From Diphasiastrum complanatum (lineage: Eukaryota; Streptophyta; Lycopodiopsida; Lycopodiales; Lycopodiaceae), in contig CM055099.1 of NCBI GenBank assembly GCA_029204225.1, forward strand, positions 59,417,010 through 59,481,009: a stretch of 64,000 nt of DNA. The letters run 5' to 3'. The translations under genes and the position numbers were made by a program. Numbering within the stretch: position 1 is the first letter of the stretch; each line of letters starts with the position of its first letter. The notes beneath the pieces were generated by a model. The model made no database searches, was not told the origin of the DNA, and was given only the letters and a program-made list of their open reading frames with translations. Of the stretch, positions 56,273 to 64,000 are shown one piece after another.

Positions 56273-57346
56273 AAAAGTAGATATACAAGTCCTAATAGAT
56301 CCTATATTCAAGTTGAGCTTCCATTGCCATTACTAGGATCGAGATCAAGACGTAGATGTGCTAAACTGACAGGCAGGGCACATTACCACCATACTACAAG
56401 AAGATTGGAAATCAAGAAGATAGGGTAGCAAGCTGAAGTGAAATCAAAAGCTGCTAACATTTGGCTAATAGAATCTACTAACAGTGGATACAAAGATCCA
56501 TCAACCTAAAAATCTATATGGCACCTTCTCTGATATCTCCACTGGCTCATTGTCTCAGAATCCAAGTCACGAATGCCCTCAACAATACGAGTGATCACAT
56601 ATTCTTGTGATAGTTTGACATGTAAATGATATCTTTTAGCCATGATCAATGAGGCAAAATTTATCAATGTATTTTAGCACAACTACATATCAAGAAGCTT
56701 GAAATGGTCAGTATCAATCAACAATAAGATGGCAATTCAAATGCATCAATAGTTACATAAGATCCTTATGAAAATGCATGAACCATTTATCAAAATTCAA
56801 AATGATTATTCTAGTTTAAAAGTTTAAAATTTGCTTCATGAAGTGAGAAACTTATTTAAATTTGAATTTAGAATGTGATTGTGTGTGTTTATTTTTATAG
56901 CCCATTAGCCATGTATATACATTAGCCAAGTCACCCTAAACCTTGATTGAGGGTCATTAGAGCCTTAATGACTTGAAGTTGACAGAGTTGATGTTGCCCT
57001 GTTGCAGCCTCCAGATGGGCAAAACGGTCCTACAATGCCATTGTGAGGGCCAAAATGCACCTAGCAAATGTGGGCCTATGGGACCATATATTAACTTTCT
57101 ACTTCATGCCATATTGGTTTTGATTATTTTAAAGTTTTGAGCTTTCAAACATAAATTACGAACCTCTCGTATTCCAAAATTAAATATTTGAAAGTCCATT
57201 AATCTTTAAAAAACTTCTCTTTTCAACATTTGGTAATTCAAAATGTCAAATGAAAAGGCAACGAGGGCCAAAATGGCCCATGAAATTTAAAAGTTAACTC
57301 AATAAATGCCATTGTGCAATCATTAGGACCCTTTTGAACAATGGCC
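56273..57346. other. AT-rich sequence without gene
   Basis: No supported coding region or repeat edge. Short words such as 'agggccaaaatg' recur at 57048 and 57263. Confidence 0.4.
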
Positions 57347-57535
57347 CTAATGACTGCTTGAGGTAAGCCTATCATTGCTCTCCAACATGAAACCTCCATT
57401 TGTTGCCATGTTGCAATATTGATCAAACTTCTTCCAACCTATTCCAATGCACTTAGCACTCACTTGTATCTTCAACAAATAAATCAAGATGAAATCACAA
57501 ATATTCGGAACTACACAAATGCCTCTTTGTCTCAC
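57347..57535 (-). pseudogene. Start of a Copia Gag, truncated
   Basis: The minus strand encodes MATNGGFMLESNDRLTSS from about 57409, matching MASNGGIMLESSERLSS of the intact Copia, then loses homology at about 57350. The region to the right (57410-57860) resembles that element's leader ('gcacttagcactcactt' occurs in both, near 57450 and 37070). Only the first 20 codons of Gag remain. Confidence 0.7.
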
Positions 57536-58342
57536 AACTAGTCAACAAGCACATAGAATTTGATAAAACTTCATCAACAAATAATCACTCAATAGAATGA
57601 ATCTTGAACCTAAAAGATCTTGAAAACATTCTTGAAAAGATTAAGAGTCGTTCCCACAAGAGATACTATTCAAACTTTGAGAACTCACAAGCATTCATAC
57701 TATTGAAAGAATCAAGATCTATATGCAAAAATAGCAATCTTGATCTAGATTCTAGAAGAATGTACTTTCCTACAACATATGGAGCTTTTGAGTCAATACA
57801 CAACCACAAAGAATGAAATCATACTATTATGACTTACTTGACCTAAAACACTCTCTCTATACATGATAGAGCGTAAGAGGAACCGCCTCGATGTCTCCTG
57901 TTGTGGAGGTTGCGGCGATGACAATGATCTGCCTTAGGTGGTCATGAGTTCAGCACGTCATTGTAGCACATCTCATCATGGGGACTCCTTACTTCGAGAG
58001 ACACTGACCCAGGAGGCAACACGTAGGGCACATGATACTGCGACTCCTGCATCTATCACACTTGAGTTTCTCAGAGCATATTTATATCCTATTCCAATCA
58101 ATACAGCTTGCAACAAGTCATTTTTCTTGATGAGCATTGCAAGGCTTATTTCTTTAAGGCCAATAGTCTAGATCTATTACTATATTCATAAATGGTCTAG
58201 AGAGTAACCCAAGCTTCTATAATTGGGTTACAAGTTCCAACCTCTCTACACAACTCATTTGCCACATCCATTTCGATGGCACGTAGAGCTCAGTGACTCA
58301 TCCTCCACTCCAAGCAAAATATACATCATGTATGAGCTCAAT
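57536..58342. other. Leader remnant and unassigned sequence
   Basis: 57536-57860 continues the Copia leader on the minus strand. 57860-58342 shows nothing recognisable, with GC-richer words near 57870-58060 but no gene. Confidence 0.4.
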
Positions 58343-59168
58343 TGTTAGCAACTTTGCTAGCACAGAGAAAATAAAAAGAAAGCAATAAAAACTTTGTGGC
58401 ATGTGTTTTGTGAGTCCACGTATGAGTATATGTCAATAAACTTCAACCATGGCATGTGTTTTGTAAGCCCATGAGTAGAAGCTTAAATAATAATAAAATA
58501 GCTTAAACTTAGATTTAGAACTTAGACTTAGGAAACTTAAGATTAGAAATATTTTATCTTAAGTTTTTCTAACTTAAAAGTTTTTCTAACTTAAGAAACT
58601 TTGAAGTTCTAAATCCTAAGTTAGAAGTTCTAGAAAGGCTAGAAACAGATTAGTCCCATAAGTTAGTAGATACTTATGGAAGACCCTCCTTGCCATAAAA
58701 GGAGATGTATTTGCATTGTAAATAACACTTTGAGATTATGCAAAATTGCTCTCTATTGAGATTATCATTCTATTTCTTTGTGTTCCCATTGGAAGGTGCA
58801 TAGCTTGAGGGAAGGTGCTCGGGCCTCCTCTTGCCTCCTTTCATTGGCTTATTGTGGCATGTTTTTATTGGTTTATTTAGTTATCCACAACTTATCGTTC
58901 AAACCCTCTGGGTGTTAATCTAGGTCTTAGTTTAGCAATATTGCTAGTTGGGTTTGCCTTATCAAGGATTTTTATTGTTGTTTCTAATCAGCTTTATTTC
59001 CGTTTTGGGCATAGTTGGGTAAGCCTTAGTGCTCTCATCCCTGTTGATTCTTTTCGTATTTCCGTCGAAGCTTGTTGTAGAAACTTAAAAAGTGGACGAA
59101 TCTCTACATCCCTATACTACACCCGTAAGTAGATCTAGCCACCGCACATACTAGAAATACTTCCAACA
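58343..59168 (+). mobile_element. 5' LTR of the plus-strand Gypsy-2 element
   Basis: Starts TGTTAGCAACTTTGC and ends ACTTCCAACA, 826 bp. TATA-like CATAAAAGG lies at about 58694. It is the inverted relative of 51475-52283. It is followed at once by a primer-site-like sequence. Confidence 0.85.
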
Positions 59169-59183
59169 TTGGCGTTGTTGCGG
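59169..59183 (+). other. Probable primer-binding site of Gypsy-2
   Basis: TTGGCGTTGTTGCGG directly follows the LTR. It resembles, with changes, the TGGCGCCGTTGCC type of primer site used by some plant Gypsy elements. Confidence 0.5.
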
Positions 59184-59775
59184 CTTTTTAAGTATTTTTA
59201 CCTAGCTTCTTCTCCTTTTTGTTTTCTTGCTTCCGTGTTGTATATTTGCTTGTTTGCCTATCTCTATCTACCAACAAACAGCACGAGTTGTCTCTCCAGG
59301 TCCTACACTAGATGAGCTGCGGAGCAACTTATCAAGCCGGGGGGAAACAACAAAAGTGTCAACTTGGGCATTTTCTTCAAAAGAAGTGACCCAAGTGACC
59401 TTTTTCCAAACCAAACAGGTATATCAGAATTCGCCAGCCTGTCTGCAACCCTAACAGACCTTGATCTTTCATTTTATCACCTCCACGAATTTTGACCACG
59501 ATCAGATTATGAGAAAATAGCCTGATATACTGGCCAAATCCCTTATTTTTCACCCAAATCTTTGTCCTAGAATTTGCCAGCTTCACTGAGGCTAGATCTC
59601 ATCAAAATCAGTCCTCTAATAGCTCCGCGAATTCTATCTCAGAGATTTTGCCAGTTTATTGTCAAAAAATCACATTTTTTCTCATATTCCCTATCTGCAG
59701 TCAAACCTCTATGTTAGAATTCGCCATCCAGCCTAAGAATTCGTTCTCAAAGAGTATGATTTCCCTGTCTTACCC
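59184..59775 (+). other. Gypsy-2 leader
   Basis: Untranslated sequence with repeated 'gaatt(c/t)gcca' words near 59419, 59571 and 59719, and the exact match to the minus-strand leader at 59623-59645. Gag and protease that should follow are absent: the next recognisable protein is already the protease-RT linker. Confidence 0.6.
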
Positions 59776-60162
59776 GTGAATGTCACCATTGATTCAATAG
59801 GTAAACTCAAGCCTGCACGCATCCATGACGAAGGGTCCTCAACCACCAACTCAGTTTTTGAGCCATACCAGTCCAGCCACGAAAAAGATCATTATGTTAA
59901 ATCTACTGATATCATAAACTGGAGTCACAGTCTAGCTACCATTGATTGTGTGAATGCCGATTATTGTGCTCAGCATCAGGATTATTGTACCTCTCCACTC
60001 CCGATCGATCACGGCCAGTTACATGATCTGAATACACCTATCATTAATATCAATTTTTTTGATATTCTTCCACACCATGACGAGCTACTAAATGTTGCAT
60101 GGCTACCTACTAATGAATCAAATGATTTATTCATCGATGACAAGAATGTCTTACGAATTTAG
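59776..60162 (+). pseudogene. Gypsy-2 protease-RT linker, first part
   Basis: A 128-codon frame with INWSHSLATIDCVNADYC and LLNVAWLP, homologous to VNWNEALATIDCIAGYMC and VLNVVWIS in Gypsy-1 (31980-32140). It ends at a TAG and continues in the next frame from 60178. Its place directly after the leader shows that Gag and protease were deleted. Confidence 0.7.
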
Positions 60163-60177
60163 AATTGTCCAAAAAAT

Positions 60178-61326
60178 TTGAACATTTTTGATATTCAGAT
60201 CCTAAATTATATGGAGGCCGTCCCACTTACGACCTATCCGCAACATGCGTCCAAGGTGGAACCAGTTGCCAAGGTTGCAATTGAAAAGCCTGAGACAAAA
60301 TTATACCGTCCCAAATGCCCACACTATCCATGGGATCTCTGTGAGAAGGAGACCATCTTTCAAATTGATGATGAGATCCTCCATGATGTACCAACCATTC
60401 CTCATCCACACACCTCTCCACCACCAAAGCCTCAACCACGTGGTCATAGTATGAAAGAGAAAATAAAAAAACCGCTTCAAATTCAACCGCTGGGTGACCT
60501 CACAATTGTTAGGCAAGTTTCTGAGATTGCCTCTGTTCCTACACAGGCCCCCAAACATTCCCAATCACCATCCCGACAAGAAAAAGACAAGGCCCCCCTC
60601 GAATCTCCAGCCCATGATGCTCCTGCATACTTTAAGGACTATACGATCGAGGATGTTACAATCCAATTACCCCAAGCTCAACGTGAGCCAACTGGTAATT
60701 CACCCTATGAAGGCCGTGCACAAACTATAACACTTTCTTTGAGTGAGCCAAATGAAACCAACGAAGATCTTGTCCACGTCGGAGCTCATCTCAATTGCGA
60801 AAAACGCAGACGACTTGAAAAGCTCCTTCGAAAATATCGCCATGTCTTTGCCTGGACCTATAAAGACATGAAAGGTGTCTCACCCCAAGTAGCTATGCAT
60901 CGTATCTTGCTTAAACCGGGTGCGAGGCCCACTGCTAGTCGTCCATACAGATGCAATCCCATCTATAAGGCCAAGATCAAAGAAGAATTACAACACCTCT
61001 TAGATGCAGGATTTATCTATGAAATCGAACATACTGAGTGGGTCTCCCCAATTGTTATTGTTCCAAGAAAAATGGAAAACTTCGAAAATCAACATAAAAC
61101 CGCTTTTGACACAAAATGGGGAGCCTTCTACTGGAAAGTCATGCCCTTTGGTCTCTGCAATGCTCCTAGCACCTTCCAACATGTTATGCAACGGCCTTTT
61201 TCAACAGATGGGCGATACCTTAGAGGTTTACTTGGACAATTTAGGAGCACATTCCGAAGAAACACACCATTTGTCTATGCTCAAATTTTTTTTTATCCAA
61301 TGTCAACGCTTCGGCATCTCTCTTAA
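60178..61326 (+). pseudogene. Gypsy-2 linker and RT with internal deletion
   Basis: A 382-codon frame. Residues 1-150 are Pro-rich linker; then APAYFKDYTIEDVTI, KYRHVFAWTYKDM, and RT start PYRCNPIYKAKIKEELQHLL with HTEWVSPIVIVPRK. At about 61078 the sequence jumps to QHKTAFDTKWGAFYWKVMPF, skipping the roughly 55 residues that hold motif A (FLDGFSGYN in Gypsy-1). After FGLCNAPSTFQHVMQ a frameshift moves the coding to 61210 onwards. RT is therefore dead by deletion. Confidence 0.85.
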
Positions 61327-61930
61327 TCCTGAAAAATGCCAGATTTGGATAGCCCATGGTATTGTGTTAGGACATATTATTTCACAAAATGGCATTGCCA
61401 CTTACCCTGAAGAGATCCTTATCATTCAAAACCTACCGGAACCGCGTACGATATGTGAAGTTTACTCTTTCCTTGGCCATGCCAACTACTATCGATGCTC
61501 TATTTTCGATTTTGCTAACAAATTACACTTAATCTACAAAGTAGTTGTAGTGCCCAAATGGACGGATGAACAACGCGTCGCATTTAATCATCTCAAAGAA
61601 GCCCTTACCAATGCACCCATCCTCCGGGCTCCTAATTATTCTAAAGAATTCCATGTGCATACCGATGCATCCAAGTATGCCATTGGAGCAGTGCTCACCC
61701 AACCGGGAGAATTCAAAAAGGACTACCTAATCCGTTTTCTTAGTCGACAATTGATACTGCTGAAGTCAATTATACCACTACCACTGTTGTATCTCATCAA
61801 CAAGACTTGCACCACAGGCCGTATTACTAGATGAATCCTATTACTGCGAGAATTTGAGTTTAGGATCGTGGTTCGTAAGGGAGTTCAACATTTTGTAGCA
61901 GACCACCTATCCTGAATCCCTAACCTTCCT
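61327..61930 (+). pseudogene. Gypsy-2 RT end and RNase H with deletion
   Basis: The continuing frame (61004-61834) reads VYLDNLGAHSEETHHL, so the catalytic YLDD is YLDN, then RFGISLNPEKCQIWIAHG and FLGHANYYR. RNase H begins FHVHTDASKYAIGAVLTQPG, but after FLSRQL near 61755 it jumps to LLYLINKTCTTGRITR. The segment with the catalytic Glu and the TDHQ motif is missing. The end (GVQHFVADHLS) lies near 61910. Confidence 0.82.
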
Positions 61931-63298
61931 ACCCTTGATCAAGGCGTCAACGATGATTTACCAGATGCAATCCTTTTCCAAGTTGACTCTACACCTGTAT
62001 GGGCTAAGGAAATTACAGGAAATATTTAACTTCAAGGTAGATGGATCCTTCCTTCTCTAAACATGAGCAACGTGCATTGGTCCTCAAAACTAAACCTTAT
62101 ATGTTAACTGCAGGACAACTCTACAAGCAAGGGTTAGATGGAATTATCCGACGATGTCTTACTGAAGGTGAAATACCCTCTGTAATTTCTCTCACTCATG
62201 AAGGTATTGGTGCATGCCATTTCTCTTCTGAAACAACTGCTAAGAAAATTCTCTTGGCCGGTTTTTGGTGGCCGACACTCTTCAAGGATATGCACAATTA
62301 CGCTAGAGCTTGTGATGTCTGCCAATCCACAAAACGCTTTCAAAAGACAGACTACATGCCTTTGCACCTTGTAACCATTGATTAAGCTTTCCAGAAATGG
62401 GGCATTGATTATGTCGAACCTATTAGTCCTGCTGCTCGACACACAATCTTGTTACATCATAGTAGCTACAGACTATTGCACCAAATGGGCTAAAGCAAGA
62501 GCTGTTCGCAATGCTGACGCTCGTTCTACTACAAAATTTCTCTATGAATAGATTATCGTTCGTTTCAGCTATCCTCTAGAGCTTATTAGTGATAGGGGTA
62601 CACATTTCCTTAACTCTGTCATAGTAGATCTCCTTTCAAAATTTTTTGTGGTACATCGCAAAAGTTCCCCATACTATCCATGAGGCAATGGCTGAGAAGA
62701 ATCCACCAATAAAATCCTATGTGGAATTCTCACCAAAACCATTGAATCCAGCCGATCTGATTGGGAACTCAAACTCCATGCTGCTCTCTGGGCTTATCGC
62801 ACCACCCCGAAGCGAGCTACATGCTTAACCCCTTTCTAGCTAACATATGGCCAAGAAGCCATTATGCTTGTGGAATTCCATATCCCCTCCCTTCGAGTGG
62901 CCTATAACCTTGAGCTTGATACTCACCAGAATCTAGCAAACAAGTTTTTCCATCTGGAGCAACTCTGTGAAACACAACGGATCAGCATCCATGCTCAACA
63001 AGTCCACAAATGACGACAAAAAGCATGGCATGATCGATCATTGAAACTTAGAGACTTCTAGGTTGGAGATAAAGTCCTACTATACCAGGCAAAAGCCTTC
63101 AAAGGCAAACTAAAATTTTCTGGCCAAGGACCTTATGTCATCAAAAAAATCTTTGCCTCTGGATATGTACAACTCCAAACCCTTCAAGGCGATATCCTCG
63201 ACAATGTGGTCAATGGGAGTCGACTGAGAAAGTACAATGAACCCTGTTGTTGCCTTAATCCACATTTGAGATACAAAAATCTCTTCAAAGCAAAATAG
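61931..63298 (+). pseudogene. Gypsy-2 integrase
   Basis: The frame 62041-62385 has the zinc finger (THEGIGACHFSSE, ACDVCQSTKR). The core follows in several frames (WGIDYVEPISPAARH near 62400, LISDRGTHFLNSVI near 62585, then NG-xx-E-type sequence near 62690). The C-terminal part at 62880-63298 includes FHIPSLRVAYNLELD, DKVLLYQAKAFKGKLKFSGQ and SRLRKYNEP. Many stops are present. No LTR follows; the zinc-knuckle relic begins immediately. Confidence 0.83.
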
Positions 63299-63984
63299 TT
63301 CTTCAAAAGATGTCATGAGAGCATAAATGGAACTTTTTCATTTTGTGATTGCTCCTCCTTAATCTTGCTTGGTTTCTCTTGGATCATAACAATAAAATTG
63401 AACCTATCCAAAGTTTCAAACAAAATGCTTTCCAAGGACATGAAATGAATCCAAGTGACATTTATCTTTGCATCTTGAACCAAAAAATTCACTTCCAAAT
63501 GAAAAACTTCAAAAGGTTTGAAATGTGTGGTGATGGACTTTTGTAGACAAATCTTGTAAGTCCTTGTGAGACTCCAAGTCTAATGCGTCTTTCCACAAAG
63601 GAAACACCTTTCCTTGGATTTGTCCTTCTTGCCTTTGCACTTCGAACTTGAATCTCCATCCTTCACCTCAGCCCCCTTTATTTGGTTCTCCTTGGATGGA
63701 TTGGTCTTCATTTTGTAGCATCTTGAGACAAAATTATATCTCTTGCCACAAAGGTTGCATTTAGGATCCTTACTTGCCTCCAATAGGTTGCCACCTATTG
63801 ATGCCATGATGAGGAAGTAAAACCTTGTGATATGACTTTTCAAAATGTAATTTGCGACTCTCAAGAAACTAGATTTGAACACATTCAACAATGTAGAAGG
63901 ATCTACACAAGATCTAGACCACAAATTTTGAATCATATCTCTTTTCAACCTAGTCAAATGGAAACAAAGATTCGCTTTGATCAC
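63299..63984 (-). pseudogene. Second copy of the Gag-like zinc-knuckle relic
   Basis: Near-identical to 16669-17274 on the same strand: MASIGGNLLEASKDP, then CNLCGKRYNFVSRC, in which the knuckle His is replaced by Asn, then KTNPSKENQIKGAEV and CFLCGKTH. Downstream (leftwards) it reads LEVNFLVQDAKINVTW and then unrelated residues to a stop. The upstream leader runs off the window end. It abuts the Gypsy-2 integrase at about 63298. Confidence 0.65.
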
Positions 63985-64000
63985 TAAGACAAAAGCACTC

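Overview
The window is plant nuclear DNA, AT-rich and repeat-dense, most like pericentromeric or other heterochromatic sequence of a seed plant. The evidence is the set of Ty1-copia and Ty3-gypsy LTR retrotransposons whose primer-binding sites match plant initiator Met-tRNA (TGGTATCAGAGC), degenerate CCCTAAA telomere-type repeats, a tRNA-derived SINE-like repeat, a MITE-like inverted-repeat element, and one small secreted-peptide gene of plant type. I cannot name the species. Nearly everything is retrotransposon debris in nested or truncated pieces.

Layout. 0-7 kb: an unrecognised minus-strand coding relic, a WD40 gene fragment, a doubled SINE-like element with three copies of a 17-bp flanking repeat, two GC-rich palindromes, a 376-bp MITE-like element and a 330-bp tandem duplication. 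7-11.5 kb: a lone Copia-type LTR with primer site, another tandem duplication, one hypothetical ORF and a LINE-type endonuclease relic. 11.5-16.2 kb: a truncated minus-strand Copia element ending at a 1.1-kb telomere-like array, with a second, inverted telomere-like block about 1 kb beyond. 16.5-25.3 kb: a stack of minus-strand relics (Gypsy RT scrap, zinc-knuckle protein with leader and LTR, Gypsy RNase H-integrase, a coiled-coil relic, Copia LTR plus RT-RNase H). 25.3-29.7 kb: a decayed plus-strand Copia element. 29.7-41.7 kb: a decayed plus-strand Gypsy element (Gypsy-1) split by a 6,431-bp Copia element (32427-38857), the best-preserved element here, with nearly identical 655-bp LTRs, target duplication CCACC and a single in-frame stop in its polyprotein. 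42-47.4 kb: a Copia 5' end, a 113-bp CT microsatellite and a chromovirus-like Gypsy relic.

47.4-51.5 kb has the lowest visible transposon load and holds the one plausible host gene, a 138-residue secreted peptide precursor with an SGPS motif like PIP/IDA-type signals. 51.5-63.3 kb: two LTRs of one family in inverted orientation. The left one ends a minus-strand unit carrying an unrecognised non-pol protein; the right one starts a plus-strand unit carrying Gypsy pol. They share leader sequence, so they may be a non-autonomous/autonomous pair. 63.3-64 kb repeats the zinc-knuckle relic of 16.7 kb.

There is no operon-like organisation. Apart from the peptide gene, the coding sequences are retroelement Gag, protease, integrase, reverse transcriptase and RNase H, nearly all broken by stops, frameshifts or deletions. 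All alignments and identities were judged by eye; no database search was run.
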